Positions 1 through 9,796 of a DNA stretch of 64,000 nucleotides are shown piece by piece. Where the stretch lies: positions 434,001-498,000 of the forward strand of contig NZ_JACHJQ010000001.1 in the NCBI RefSeq assembly GCF_014203735.1, in the 5' to 3' direction. A program made the translations under genes and the position numbers. The notes below the pieces were generated by a model that worked only from the letters and a program-made list of their open reading frames with translations, did not search any database and was not told the DNA's origin. The DNA is from Actinophytocola algeriensis. Lineage in GTDB: Bacteria; Actinomycetota; Actinomycetes; Mycobacteriales; Pseudonocardiaceae. How positions within the stretch are numbered: position 1 is the stretch's first letter; each line of letters opens with the position of its first letter.

Positions 1-1087
1 CGGTGATCGCGAGGTCGTGCACCGGACCGGGCCACACGGCGCGGAACTCGGCGTGGGCCGAGCCGAAGTCGACGTCGCGCATGAAGCTGAGCACGTTGAC
101 CGTCGGCCCGACGAGCCCGTCGACACCGTCCTCCAGGCCGAGTTCCCTCGCCAGCTCCTCCGCGCGGAACCGGCCGTGCCGCACCGTGTCCACGACCTCG
201 TCGGCGACCGCCGCGAGCAGCGCCGACACCGGCGCGTGCGGGTCGGCGGCCACCCGCATCGGCAGGATGTTCGACGTCATGCCCGGCACGTCCCACGCGG
301 CACGTCCGGCGACCGGCAGGCCCAGCACCAGGTCCCGCTCGCCGCTGACCCGGTGCGCGTACCCGAACGCCGCCGCGACCAGCAGCCGCGACGGCTTCGT
401 GCCCGCCAGGGCCGCGGCCGCCCGCAGTGGCGCGGCGTCGAGTTTGAACTCCCTGCGCACCAACCGTTCCGCGGGCGTCGCCGGCCGGTCGAGCAGCCGC
501 ACCGGGACTGGTGCGTCCGCGAACCGGGCGAGCCAGTGCGCGCGGTCGGCCTCGTGCGCCGGGCCCTCCCGGTAGGCGGTCTCGTCGTCGACCAGCCGCG
601 CCAGCGACCAGTCGGCCGTGTCGGGCGCGGCGCCGGCGTAGCGGGCCGCGACCCGGCGGACCAGCAGCGAACTGCCCCACCCGTCGATGACCGTGTGGTG
701 ATACCGCTGGTACCACCACACGTGGTCGTCGGCGAGCCGCAGGACCGCGTGGTGGCACAGGGGACCGGTCGTGAGGTCCATGGGGCGGGCCCGGTCCGCG
801 AGCATCCACTCCCTGGCCGCGTCCTCGGACGGGAAGTCCAGCACCGGCACGGAAACCGGAGCCGGCACCACCGTCTGCCGCGGCACACCGTCCACAGTGG
901 AGAACCGGACGTGCAGCGCCTCCGCCTCGGCGAGGGTCTGCTCGATCGCCGCGACCAGGCGGGGCACGTCGGATGCGCCCCGCAGGTCGACGACGAACGC
1001 CACGTTGAAGTCGGTGCCGTCCGGTTCCGCCTGCTGGGCGTACCAGACACCGGCCTGCGCACCGGTCAGAGGCAGACCTGTCCCCAT
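1..1087 (-). CDS. Siderophore non-ribosomal peptide synthetase, N-terminal condensation domain (partial)
   Basis: The gene runs off the left edge; only its first ~362 codons are present, starting at ATG 1087. The protein opens LPLTGAQAGVWYAQQ, the usual start of an NRPS condensation (C) domain. The C-domain active-site motif is present as HHTVIDGWG, preceded by WWYQRY. That resembles the first C domain of EntF-type synthetases (WYWYQRYHH), which join catecholate-loaded carriers to serine or another amino acid. The gene lies 16 bp downstream of a siderophore-binding lipoprotein on the same strand and behind the iron boxes at 2167-2220, so it is probably iron-repressed. What the siderophore is cannot be told from one domain. 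The reading frame is open throughout, but adenylation and carrier domains would lie outside the window. Confidence 0.85.
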   Translation of the reverse strand, partial: MGTGLPLTGAQAGVWYAQQAEPDGTDFNVAFVVDLRGASDVPRLVAAIEQTLAEAEALHVRFSTVDGVPRQTVVPAPVSVPVLDFPSEDAAREWMLADRARPMDLTTGPLCHHAVLRLADDHVWWYQRYHHTVIDGWGSSLLVRRVAARYAGAAPDTADWSLARLVDDETAYREGPAHEADRAHWLARFADAPVPVRLLDRPATPAERLVRREFKLDAAPLRAAAALAGTKPSRLLVAAAFGYAHRVSGERDLVLGLPVAGRAAWDVPGMTSNILPMRVAADPHAPVSALLAAVADEVVDTVRHGRFRAEELARELGLEDGVDGLVGPTVNVLSFMRDVDFGSAHAEFRAVWPGPVHDLAIT

Positions 1088-1103
1088 GATTTCTCCGACC
1101 GTC

Positions 1104-2126
1104 TCAGGACTTCTCGAGGAGCGGGACGAACTGGTCGATCGCGTACGGGATGCTGATCACGGTGTTGAACGACAGCGCGGCACCGATCGCGGGTGCCGAG
1201 TACGGCACGAACAGCACGCGGCCGTCCTTGACCGCCTGCAGGCCCTGCCACACCGGGCTGGCCTCGAGGCCCTGCTTGGCGGCGTTCGGGTCGAACGAGA
1301 GCACGACGATCAGGTCGGTGTCGATCATGTCGAACCGCTCGGCGGAGAGCTCGACCGCGTTGTTGCTCGTGCTCTCCCGTGCCGCCTCGTTGATCTCCTC
1401 GGGCACCTCGAAGCCCAGCTCCTCGAGGAACGCGGCCTTCGGGTCGGTCTCCTGGAACGCCGCGACCTTGCCGGGCTCGAACGGGTCGATGACCGAGACC
1501 GACTTGCCCTCCCAGTCCGGGTGCTCCTCGCGGATCTCGGCGAACCTGTCGTCGATGGCCTTGATCTGCTCGTCCAGCTCGGCCGTCTCGCCCATGGCCT
1601 GCGCGGCGAGCTTCGCCATGTCCTGCCACGGGGCGCCGTAGTCGTCGAAGCCCTTCGGCTGGCCGACGGTCGGCGCGATCTTCGACAGCTCCCCGTACTG
1701 CTGCTCGGACATGCCCGAGTACTGCGCCAGGATGAGGTCCGGCTTGAGGTTCAGGATCTTCTCGAGGTTGTAGTCGTCGCGCTCGCCGACGATCTCCGGT
1801 GGGGTGTCGCCCCAGAGGTCCTTCGTCCACGGCCACAGCCCGTACGGGCGCTCCTTGAACCAGTCGATCGCGCCGATCGGCTTCTGGCCCAGCGCCAGCA
1901 CCACGTCCTGGTCGGACAGCCCGAGCGTGACGATCTTCTCGGGCTTCTCCTGGATGGTGGTGGTGCCGTACTTGTGCTCGACCTCGACGGGGAAGGTCAC
2001 GGCCCGCGCCGTGCCACTGGCCGTGTCCTGACCACCCGAGGGCTCCTGCGCCGCGGGCGGGTCGCCGACCCCGCAGCCGGCGAGCACGAGAACCAGTAGA
2101 CCGGCGGCGACCTTGGCTAAGCGCAT
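1104..2126 (-). CDS. Iron-siderophore ABC transporter substrate-binding lipoprotein
   Basis: This 340-aa FepB/FecB-type periplasmic-binding protein captures ferric siderophore outside the membrane. It has a short lipoprotein signal with lipobox LVLAGC near residue 18. A Gly/Ser/Gln-rich linker follows, then a class III binding fold with the usual opening VEHKYGTTTIQEKPEKIVTL and a long central helix. The ATG at 2126 has a GAGGA ribosome site five bases upstream. It is the first gene of the leftward operon with the NRPS and diverges from the matching permease and ATPase genes. The iron box at 2167-2185 lies 41 bp upstream of its start. The family and role are clear; the exact ligand is not. 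Confidence 0.92.
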   Translation of the reverse strand: MRLAKVAAGLLVLVLAGCGVGDPPAAQEPSGGQDTASGTARAVTFPVEVEHKYGTTTIQEKPEKIVTLGLSDQDVVLALGQKPIGAIDWFKERPYGLWPWTKDLWGDTPPEIVGERDDYNLEKILNLKPDLILAQYSGMSEQQYGELSKIAPTVGQPKGFDDYGAPWQDMAKLAAQAMGETAELDEQIKAIDDRFAEIREEHPDWEGKSVSVIDPFEPGKVAAFQETDPKAAFLEELGFEVPEEINEAARESTSNNAVELSAERFDMIDTDLIVVLSFDPNAAKQGLEASPVWQGLQAVKDGRVLFVPYSAPAIGAALSFNTVISIPYAIDQFVPLLEKS

Positions 2127-2166
2127 GTGTTCCTCTTTGCTCCGGCAGGCGAAACCACGAAGAGAT

Positions 2167-2185
2167 GTAGGTAAGGCGAACCTAA
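2167..2185. promoter_or_regulatory. Iron box (DmdR/IdeR-type operator) for the leftward siderophore operon
   Basis: The sequence GTAGGTAAGGCGAACCTAA matches 16 of 19 positions of the actinobacterial iron box TTAGGTTAGGCTAACCTAA. It sits just upstream of the lipoprotein gene that starts at 2126. Fe(II)-bound DtxR-family repressors bind such boxes and shut off siderophore genes. Binding itself is inferred. Confidence 0.75.
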
Positions 2186-2201
2186 CATGCAGAGGTTGCG
2201 C

Positions 2202-2220
2202 TGAGGTATACCTACCCTAA
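2202..2220. promoter_or_regulatory. Second, weaker iron box for the rightward permease operon
   Basis: TGAGGTATACCTACCCTAA matches 13 of 19 positions of the iron-box consensus. It ends 25 bp before the permease start at 2245. With the box at 2167 it would let one repressor control both divergent transcripts. Confidence 0.55.
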
Positions 2221-2244
2221 GTTCCGCCGAGTAGGGTGAGCCAC

Positions 2245-3285
2245 ATGATCCAGACCCACGCCGCGCCCGTGGGCGCTCCTGCGCGTGGGCCCTCCCGTCG
2301 TCGCGGGACGTACCTCTTCGCGGGCCTCGCCGTACTGCTCGTGCTGTGCGTGCTGTCGCTCGCGATCGGCACCAGGAACCTCCCGCCCGGCGAGGTCGTC
2401 GCCGCGCTGTTCGGGCAGGGCGACGGCTCCGCGGACGCGATCATCTGGGGCACCCGCTTCCCCCGGACGCTGATGGGCATCGTCGTCGGCGTCGCGCTCG
2501 GCCTCGCGGGTGCGGTCATGCAGGCGCTGACCCGCAACCCGCTCGGCGACCCAGGGCTGCTCGGCATCAGCGCGGGCGCCGCGTTCGGCATCGTCGTGGC
2601 CGTCGCGACCACCGGCATCGCCTCGCTGTACGGCTACATCTGGTTCGCGTTCGCCGGCGCGGCGGTCGCGAGCGTCGTCGTCTACCTGCTCGGCAGCGCC
2701 GGCCGGGGTGGCGCCACCCCGGTCAAGCTCGCGCTGGCCGGTGTCGCGATCACCGCGCTGCTGACCTCGCTCACCAACGGCATCTCGCTCGTCGACCCGG
2801 AAGCGCTCAACCGGTACCGCTTCTGGGCGTCCGGCTCGCTCGCGGGACAGGACAACGGGGTGCTCCTGCGGGTGCTCCCGTTCATCGCCGTCGGCACGGT
2901 CATGGCACTCGCGTCGGCGAACGCGTTCAACAGCATGGCGCTGGGCGACGACGTCGCGAAGGCACTCGGCCGCCGCGTCGCGCTCACCCGGCTCCAGGGC
3001 GCGGTCGCCGTCACGCTGCTCACCGGCGCGGCCGTCGCCGTCGTCGGGCCGATCGTGTTCGTCGGGCTCGTCGTGCCGCACGTCGCCCGCGCCATCACCG
3101 GACCCGACCACCGCTGGCTGCTGCCGTACAGCATGGTGCTGTCCCCGATCCTGGTGCTCGCCGCGGACGTCATCGGCCGGGTCGTCGGCAGGCCGGGCGA
3201 GGTCGACGTCGGGATCGTGGTCGCGTTCATCGGCGCGCCGTTCTTCATCGCGCTGGTCCGCCGCCGCCGGCTGGCGGAGCTGTGA
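2245..3285 (+). CDS. FecCD-family iron-siderophore ABC transporter permease (first subunit)
   Basis: This is a multi-spanning FecCD/BtuC-type permease of about 346 aa, with an N-terminal helix (TYLFAGLAVLLVLCVLSLAIG). The conserved RFPRTLMGIVVGVALGLAG and QALTRNPLGDPGLLGISAGA motifs surround the segment that contacts the ATPase. I prefer ATG 2245, preceded by GGGTGAG at five bases, to the in-frame GTG at 2236. The stop overlaps the start of the next permease (GTGA at 3282), so the two are translationally coupled. It should form the membrane channel with the 3282 gene, driven by the 4318 ATPase and fed by the 1104 lipoprotein. Confidence 0.93.
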   Translation: MIQTHAAPVGAPARGPSRRRGTYLFAGLAVLLVLCVLSLAIGTRNLPPGEVVAALFGQGDGSADAIIWGTRFPRTLMGIVVGVALGLAGAVMQALTRNPLGDPGLLGISAGAAFGIVVAVATTGIASLYGYIWFAFAGAAVASVVVYLLGSAGRGGATPVKLALAGVAITALLTSLTNGISLVDPEALNRYRFWASGSLAGQDNGVLLRVLPFIAVGTVMALASANAFNSMALGDDVAKALGRRVALTRLQGAVAVTLLTGAAVAVVGPIVFVGLVVPHVARAITGPDHRWLLPYSMVLSPILVLAADVIGRVVGRPGEVDVGIVVAFIGAPFFIALVRRRRLAEL

Positions 3286-4316
3286 CCGCGCTCGCGATCC
3301 GGGTGGGCGGCGTCTCCGCGCGGGTGCGGCCGAGGCTGCTCGGCACCGCGCTGGTCCTCGCCGCCGCCGCGTTCCTGTTGTTCTGCCTCGGCATGACGAT
3401 CGGCGACTACGACCTGTCGGTGGCCAAGGTCGTCGCCGCGCTGTTCTCGCAGGGCGACTACTACGACCGGGTCGTCGTCTACGACTGGCGCATGCCGCGC
3501 GCGCTGTGCGGGTTGTTCGTCGGGCTCGCGTTCGGCATGTCCGGCGCGATCTTCCAGACCATCACCCGCAACCCGCTCGCGAGCCCGGACGTCATCGGCG
3601 TCTCCGCGGGCGCGACCACCGCGGTGGTCGGCGGCATCGTGCTCGGCATCGGCGCGGGCCTCGGCACGCAGACGCTCGGCCTGGTCGGCGCGCTCGGGTC
3701 CGCGCTGCTCATCTACGTGCTCGCGTGGCAGCGCGGCACCACCGGCTACCGCATCGTGCTCGTCGGCATCGGGGTGTCGTGGGCGTGCACGAGCGCCACC
3801 AGCTACCTGCTGGCGCACGCGAAGCTGTACGAGGCGCAGCAGGTCGTCGGGTGGATGGTCGGCAACCTCAACGACAGCACGTGGGCGCAGGCGACGCCGC
3901 TGCTGATCGCCATGTCCGTGCTCGTCCCGGTCACGCTCGCGATGAGCGGCTGGCTGCGGGAGCTGCACCTCGGCGACGACGTCGCCATCGGCCTCGGCAC
4001 GCCGGTCCAGGTGGCCCGCCTGACGCTGCTGATCGCGGGTGTCGGGCTGGTCGCGTTCGGCACCGCGGCCGCGGGCCCGGTCGCGTTCGTCGCGCTCGCG
4101 GCGCCGCAGATCGCGAAGCGGGTCGCGGGTACGCCGGTGCCGCCGCTGGTCACGTCCGGCATCTGCGGCGCGGCCGTGCTGCTGGGCAGCGACCTGCTGC
4201 CGAGGGTGCTGATGCCGGACTGGCAGATCCCGGTCGGCGTCGTGACCGGTGTGCTGGGCGCCCCGTTCCTGCTCTGGCTGCTGGCCAGGGCCAACCGAGC
4301 CGGTTCCGGAGGCTGA
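3282..4316 (+). CDS. FecCD-family iron-siderophore ABC transporter permease (second subunit)
   Basis: This 344-aa FecCD permease is the partner of the preceding one. It carries the same family signatures ([40 protein letters not shown]) and a C-terminal [15 protein letters not shown] segment. The start is GTG 3282, overlapping the upstream TGA. The frame is open further upstream, but that stretch is out-of-frame shadow of the first permease. The stop at 4316 is one base before the GTG of the ATPase gene, so this is a tight operon. It is probably iron-regulated through the 2202 box. Confidence 0.93.
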   Translation: MTALAIRVGGVSARVRPRLLGTALVLAAAAFLLFCLGMTIGDYDLSVAKVVAALFSQGDYYDRVVVYDWRMPRALCGLFVGLAFGMSGAIFQTITRNPLASPDVIGVSAGATTAVVGGIVLGIGAGLGTQTLGLVGALGSALLIYVLAWQRGTTGYRIVLVGIGVSWACTSATSYLLAHAKLYEAQQVVGWMVGNLNDSTWAQATPLLIAMSVLVPVTLAMSGWLRELHLGDDVAIGLGTPVQVARLTLLIAGVGLVAFGTAAAGPVAFVALAAPQIAKRVAGTPVPPLVTSGICGAAVLLGSDLLPRVLMPDWQIPVGVVTGVLGAPFLLWLLARANRAGSGG

Positions 4317-4317
4317 C

Positions 4318-5136
4318 GTGACTGAGCTGAGGGCGTCGGGTTTGCGCCTGGCCTACGACAACCGGGTCGTGGTCGAGGACCTGGACCTGCTGGTGCCGCC
4401 GGGCCGGATCAGCGTGATCGTCGGCGCGAACGCGTGCGGCAAGTCGACGCTCCTGCGTGCGCTGGCCCGGCTGCTGACGCCGAGGGCCGGGGTCGTGCAC
4501 CTGGACGGCAAATCGGTGCACGCGATGCCGACCCGCCAGGTGGCGAAGCAGCTGGGCATCCTGCCGCAGTCGCCGGTGGCGCCGGAGGGCCTGACGGTGA
4601 TCGACCTGGTCGCCCGCGGCCGGTCACCGCACCAGAGCTGGTGGCGCCAGTGGTCGGCGACGGACGAGGCCGCCGTGGCCGCGGCGCTGGCGGCGACCGA
4701 GATGACCGACCTCGCGGACCGCCCGGTGGACGAGCTGTCCGGCGGGCAGCGGCAGCGCGCGTGGATCGCGATGGCGGTGGCGCAGGAGACGCCTGTGCTG
4801 CTGCTGGACGAGCCGACGACCTTTCTCGACCTGGCGCACCAGATCGACGTGCTGGACCTGGTCGTGGACCTGAACCGCGGTGAGGGCAGGACGATCGTGA
4901 TGGTGCTGCACGACCTGAACCAGGCGTGCCGGTACGCCGATCACGTGATCGCGATGAAGGCGGGCCGGATCGTGGCGGAAGGGACCCCCTCGTCGGTGGT
5001 GACGCCCGCGCTGGTGTCGGACGTCTTCGACGTGCGCTGCCAGGTGACGCCCGATCCCGTCAGCGGAACACCGCTGGTCATTCCCACAGGGCGGCACCAC
5101 GCGCTCACGGAACGTGAAACCCAGCACTCTCGGTAA
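4318..5136 (+). CDS. Iron-siderophore ABC transporter ATP-binding protein (FepC type)
   Basis: This 272-aa ABC ATPase powers the FecCD permeases. Walker A reads GANACGKST, the form typical of FepC/FhuC proteins. The ABC signature is [14 protein letters not shown], Walker B is [12 protein letters not shown], and the switch histidine is in [10 protein letters not shown]. The start is GTG 4318, one base after the upstream stop; an ATG at 4249 in the same frame would lie deep in the permease gene and has no support. It is the last gene of the rightward iron-uptake operon. Confidence 0.95.
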   Translation: MTELRASGLRLAYDNRVVVEDLDLLVPPGRISVIVGANACGKSTLLRALARLLTPRAGVVHLDGKSVHAMPTRQVAKQLGILPQSPVAPEGLTVIDLVARGRSPHQSWWRQWSATDEAAVAAALAATEMTDLADRPVDELSGGQRQRAWIAMAVAQETPVLLLDEPTTFLDLAHQIDVLDLVVDLNRGEGRTIVMVLHDLNQACRYADHVIAMKAGRIVAEGTPSSVVTPALVSDVFDVRCQVTPDPVSGTPLVIPTGRHHALTERETQHSR

Positions 5137-5195
5137 CACTTTCGTGGGCCGCAGCGAAAAGCCAGGCATCGACGTGCCTGTTGTTTGGGGGTCAC

Positions 5196-5381
5196 ATGGC
5201 CATCCGGTGGATCGTCGGCCTTCTTGCCGCTGCCGCGTTCATCGTCGGTGTCGTGCTGCAACTGCTCGCGTTGACGATCGGCGGCCTGATCGGCCTTCTC
5301 CTCGCCGTGGTGGTGCGCTCAGGCCACAACCCACTGGCGGAGAGCTACCGCGACACCCGGGACCCGCGCGGCATGCCCTGA
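5196..5381 (+). CDS. Small two-helix membrane protein
   Basis: This is a 61-aa protein starting MAIRWIVGLLAAAAF with two predicted membrane helices, roughly residues 3-22 and 26-40, and a short polar tail. ATG 5196 is preceded by TGGGGG at a suitable spacing, which favours it over an in-frame TTG at 5181. It follows the iron ATPase by 59 bp and could be in the same transcript. I do not recognise a family, and a role in iron uptake cannot be claimed. Confidence 0.55.
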   Translation: MAIRWIVGLLAAAAFIVGVVLQLLALTIGGLIGLLLAVVVRSGHNPLAESYRDTRDPRGMP

Positions 5382-5426
5382 TGGGCCGTTGAGCCCTTCC
5401 GCTACGCGCCTTCGTCGGTGCGCCTC

Positions 5427-5469
5427 GAAGGGCACCTCCAGGAACCCCACCGTCCCGAAGGTGCCCTTC
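5427..5469. terminator. Inverted repeat between convergent genes; degenerate GAAGG repeat unit
   Basis: GAAGGGCACCT (5427-5437) and AGGTGCCCTTC (5459-5469) are perfectly complementary across a 21-base loop. They lie between the convergent small membrane protein gene and the chitinase gene, where a bidirectional terminator would be expected. The right arm is part of GAAGGTGCCCTTC, the same palindrome type as the arrays at 22344, 34848, 48924 and 62260, so this looks like a solitary or worn copy. Confidence 0.55.
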
Positions 5470-5482
5470 ATGGCGCGCCCGG

Positions 5483-6712
<1,230 letters not shown>

Positions 6713-6770
6713 CGTTCTCCTCGTGGATGCAGGGGTCCAGCGCATGAACGGAGATCCACTGTCCACTATG

Positions 6771-6782
6771 TGGTCTAGACCA
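6771..6782. promoter_or_regulatory. DasR-responsive element (dre) upstream of the chitinase gene
   Basis: TGGTCTAGACCA is a perfect palindrome identical to the core of the Streptomyces DasR site found upstream of chitinase genes. It lies about 59 bp upstream of the chitinase start. DasR is a GntR repressor released by glucosamine-6-phosphate. The match is seen; binding is inferred. Confidence 0.75.
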
Positions 6783-6794
6783 CGTCTCGTCAAG

Positions 6795-6806
6795 TGGTAC
6801 AGACCA
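6795..6806. promoter_or_regulatory. Second, imperfect dre
   Basis: TGGTACAGACCA keeps both TGGT and ACCA half-sites, 24 bp from the perfect site. Paired sites are common at actinomycete chitinase promoters. It lies closer to the divergent ercA-like gene (start 6875), so it could influence that promoter too. Confidence 0.6.
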
Positions 6807-6874
6807 ACTGGCAAATGTGAGGGCGCTGGCTACGCTGGTCGTCGGGTACGCGACGCCGCCGCCCTGGAGGTCCC

Positions 6875-8035
6875 ATGTCGGCCCGAGGCAAGCTCGAGAA
6901 GTTCCTCATCCCCGAGACGATCTTCGGGATCGGCAGCCTCGCGGAGGTCGGGGCCGCGGCCCGCGGGGCGGGCGGGTCCCGCGCGCTGCTGGTCACCGAT
7001 CCCGGTGTGCTGGCGGCCGGGTGGGTCGACAAGGCCGTGCCGCACCTGCGGGACGCCGGTCTCGCGTACGAGGTGTGGTCCGGCGTCACCCCCAACCCCA
7101 AGGACCACGAGGTCGAGGCCGGGTTCGCGGTCTACCGGGAGCGGGGCTGCGACGTGGTGGTCGCCATCGGCGGCGGCAGCCCGATCGACGCGGCCAAGGC
7201 CATCTCCGTGCTGTCCGGCAACGGCGGCCGGATCCTCGACTACGAGGGCATCGACACCGTGGGCAAACCGATCCCACCGATGGTGATGGTGCCGAGCACC
7301 GGCGGGTCCGGCGCGGACGTGTCGCAGTTCTGCGTCATCACCGACACCACGCGACGGATCAAGTGCACGATCGCGGGCCGTGCGCTGGTGCCGGACATCT
7401 CGGTGACCGACCCCAGCCTGCTCACCACCATGCCGCCGGAGCTGTCCGCGCACACCGCCATGGACGCGCTGAGCCACGGCATCGAGGCGTACGTGTCGCG
7501 CGCGGCGAGCTTCCTGTCCGACGGGCACGCCCTCGCCGCCGTCCGCGGCGTCCTGGAGCACCTGCTGCCGACCATGGACGACCCCGGCGACCTGCGTGCC
7601 CGCGAGGGCATCGCGCGGGCCAGCCTGCAGGCCGGGATCGCGTTCACCAACGCGCTGCTCGGCGCCACGCACGCGATCGCCCACCAGATCGGCGGCTACC
7701 TGGAGGTGCCGCACGGGCTGCTGAACGCGATCCTGCTGCCGCACGTGATGCGGTTCAACGCGGCGACGCACCCGGAGCGGTACACCGGCGTGGCCGCCGC
7801 GATGGGCGTCGAGACGCAGCGGCTCACCCCGCAGGAGGCGGCGGAGGCGGCGATCGCGACCGTGCAGCGGCTGCGGGAGAAGGTCGGCATCCCACCCGGA
7901 CTCGCCCGGGTGGGCGTCCGGCGCGAGCACCTGCCGCGGTTCGCGGAGAACGCGCTGCACGACGCGTACATCACGACCAACCCGAGGGTGGTGAGCAAGG
8001 AGGATGTCGAACAGATCTGCCTTGCCGCGCTCTGA
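6875..8035 (+). CDS. ercA: ErcA-like iron-containing alcohol dehydrogenase family protein
   Basis: This 386-aa member of the iron-dependent (type III) alcohol dehydrogenases has the nucleotide-binding motif GGGSPIDAAKAISVL near residue 100. The metal-site segments are AMDALSHGIEAYVS and ATHAIAHQIGG with VPHGLLNAILLPH. The protein most resembles the ErcA subgroup, which in pseudomonads acts with sensor kinases in controlling alcohol oxidation. The context supports that reading: the next two genes are a histidine kinase (overlapping by 32 bp) and a NarL-type regulator, and formaldehyde dehydrogenase follows. ATG 6875 has GGAGG just upstream. A plain catalytic alcohol dehydrogenase remains possible. 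Confidence 0.8.
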   Translation: MSARGKLEKFLIPETIFGIGSLAEVGAAARGAGGSRALLVTDPGVLAAGWVDKAVPHLRDAGLAYEVWSGVTPNPKDHEVEAGFAVYRERGCDVVVAIGGGSPIDAAKAISVLSGNGGRILDYEGIDTVGKPIPPMVMVPSTGGSGADVSQFCVITDTTRRIKCTIAGRALVPDISVTDPSLLTTMPPELSAHTAMDALSHGIEAYVSRAASFLSDGHALAAVRGVLEHLLPTMDDPGDLRAREGIARASLQAGIAFTNALLGATHAIAHQIGGYLEVPHGLLNAILLPHVMRFNAATHPERYTGVAAAMGVETQRLTPQEAAEAAIATVQRLREKVGIPPGLARVGVRREHLPRFAENALHDAYITTNPRVVSKEDVEQICLAAL

Positions 8036-9191
8036 GGAGTGGCTGGAGCGGCTCACCGGCGCGCGGTCGTCGAAACCGACGTTCTACGCGGAGTGGCGCC
8101 GCACGAGCCACGGCCTGGACCGCGCGGTCGAGGCGCTGCGTGCGATCTCGGCCGCGCTGTGCACGACCACGAGCGGCCCCGACGCGTTGTGCGCGGCCGT
8201 GGTCGACGCGCTGACCAGGCACTTCGGTGAGGGTGTCGTGTCGCTGAAGCTCGGCGCCTGCCAGGACGGCGTTCCGGTGCTGGTCGACGGTGCTCCGGTC
8301 GGCGCCCTGCTGGTGGCGCGGCCCGGTGACAGTGGCGCCCCTGACGCCCCTGACGCCCCTGACGCGTCTGACGCCTCTGACACCCCTGACGACAGCGACC
8401 TCGACGAGAGCGACCTCGCGATCCTCCAGATCGTCGCCAACCAGCTGGCGGTGGCACTGCAGAACGCCGTGCTGTACCAGGAGGCGCGTGAGCAGGCCCG
8501 TGAGCTCGCGGAACGCAACCGGCAGCTGGAGGTCGCGCACCGCAGGCTCGGTGAGGCGGGACAGCGGCAGCTGATCAGCCAGGAGCGGCACCGCATCGCC
8601 CGTGAGCTGCACGACAGCGTGGCGCAGCACCTGATCAGCATCGGCATGAACCTGGAGTGGTGCGGCCGCAACGAGCCGTCGCCCGTGGTCGGCAGGCGGG
8701 TGGTGGTGACCAAGGAGCTGACCCGCGCGGCGCTCACCCAGCTGCGCGCCGCGATCTTCGAACTGTCCGAACTGGACGGTCACGGTGGCGGGATGCGGGG
8801 CGTGCTGGTGGAGCTGGCGCGCGAGTTCCGCGCGATCACGCCGCTGCGCGTGCGGGTCCGCGTCCGGGGCGAGCCGGTGGTGCTGCCGCTCGCGACGCAG
8901 CACGCGTTGTTCCACATCGCGCAGGAGGCGATGTTCAACGTGGTGCGGCACGCGTCGGGCGGGAGCGTCTGGGTCGACCTGGCGTACGGCGCGGGCACGG
9001 TCGCGCTGACCGTGTCCGACGACGGCACCGGCGACCCGGCGGCGATCGCGGACCTGCTGAGTCGATCGGCGGCGCCGGCCGGGCTGGGCAACATCCGCGA
9101 ACGCACCCGCGAGCTGCACGGCTCGGTGCGGGCACTCGCGCGCCGCGGCGGCGGGGTGCGGATCCGCGTGACGGCACCGACCGATGGCTGA
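8004..9191 (+). CDS. Cytoplasmic GAF-domain sensor histidine kinase (NarX/DesK type)
   Basis: This 395-aa soluble kinase has no transmembrane segments. A GAF-like sensory region covers about residues 40-155. A coiled-coil linker (EAREQARELAERNRQLE) follows. The HisKA_3 motif RHRIARELHDS puts the phospho-histidine at His203, and the HATPase domain follows (HIAQEAMFNVVRHA, VSDDGTGD). The GAF domain is interrupted by a repetitive acidic loop (see 8337). ATG 8004 lies inside the end of the ercA-like gene, with AAGGAGG touching the ATG; a slightly later start is possible. The kinase shares an operon with the response regulator, overlapping its start by 8 bp. Confidence 0.9.
   Translation: MSNRSALPRSEEWLERLTGARSSKPTFYAEWRRTSHGLDRAVEALRAISAALCTTTSGPDALCAAVVDALTRHFGEGVVSLKLGACQDGVPVLVDGAPVGALLVARPGDSGAPDAPDAPDASDASDTPDDSDLDESDLAILQIVANQLAVALQNAVLYQEAREQARELAERNRQLEVAHRRLGEAGQRQLISQERHRIARELHDSVAQHLISIGMNLEWCGRNEPSPVVGRRVVVTKELTRAALTQLRAAIFELSELDGHGGGMRGVLVELAREFRAITPLRVRVRVRGEPVVLPLATQHALFHIAQEAMFNVVRHASGGSVWVDLAYGAGTVALTVSDDGTGDPAAIADLLSRSAAPAGLGNIRERTRELHGSVRALARRGGGVRIRVTAPTDG
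8337..8390 (+). repeat. Six 9-bp tandem repeats inside the kinase GAF region
   Basis: Three exact GCCCCTGAC units are followed by GCGTCTGAC, GCCTCTGAC and ACCCCTGAC, all in frame. They encode Ala-Pro-Asp three times, Ala-Ser-Asp twice and Thr-Pro-Asp, residues 112-129. Because the period is a multiple of three, slippage would lengthen or shorten the acidic loop without breaking the frame. Confidence 0.9.
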
Positions 9192-9792
9192 GCGCACCCG
9201 CGTGGTGATCGTGGACGACCACACGATCGTCCGCGAGGGCCTGCGCTCCATCCTCGAACTGGAGCCGGACATCACGGTGGTCGGCCACGCGGCGAGCCCG
9301 GCGGAGGCGCTGTCGACGGTCGCGGCCACGCAGCCGGATGTCGTGCTGCTGGACCTGAAACTCGACCGGGACGGCCCGGTCACCGGCCTCACCCTGTGCG
9401 GCGACCTCGTCGCGCGACACCCGGCGGCGAGCGTCGTGGTGCTGACGACGTTCCACGACCGGACGCTCGTGATGGAGGCACTTCGCCGCGGCGCGAAGGG
9501 CTACGTGCTCAAGGACGTCGACGTGGTGGACCTGTTGAAGATCATCCGTGGTGTCCGCACGGGGTCACTGATGGTCCACGTCGCGTCCGAACCGGACAGT
9601 CCGAGGCTCACTCGTCGTGAACTGGAGATCATGCGCCTGCTCGCCCGCGGGCTGACCAACCGGGAGATCGGCAAGGCGGCGTTGATCAGCGACAGCACGG
9701 TCAAGTTCCACGTCCGCGGCATCATGCGCAAGCTCGCCGTCCACCACCGCGCGGAGGTCGTCTACGCCGCGACGAAGCTCGGGATCCTGTAG
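9184..9792 (+). CDS. NarL/FixJ-family response regulator
   Basis: This 202-aa two-component regulator has an N-terminal receiver domain with acidic pair DD at residues 11-12, phospho-acceptor Asp57 in PDVVLLDLKLD and the conserved Lys in GAKGYVLKD. The C-terminal LuxR-type helix-turn-helix reads LTRRELEIMRLLARGLTNRE and ISDSTVKFHV. Its ATG at 9184 overlaps the kinase stop, so the pair is coupled. The next gene on the strand, 104 bp away, is formaldehyde dehydrogenase, the most likely target. Confidence 0.95.
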   Translation: MAERTRVVIVDDHTIVREGLRSILELEPDITVVGHAASPAEALSTVAATQPDVVLLDLKLDRDGPVTGLTLCGDLVARHPAASVVVLTTFHDRTLVMEALRRGAKGYVLKDVDVVDLLKIIRGVRTGSLMVHVASEPDSPRLTRRELEIMRLLARGLTNREIGKAALISDSTVKFHVRGIMRKLAVHHRAEVVYAATKLGIL

Positions 9793-9796
9793 CACC

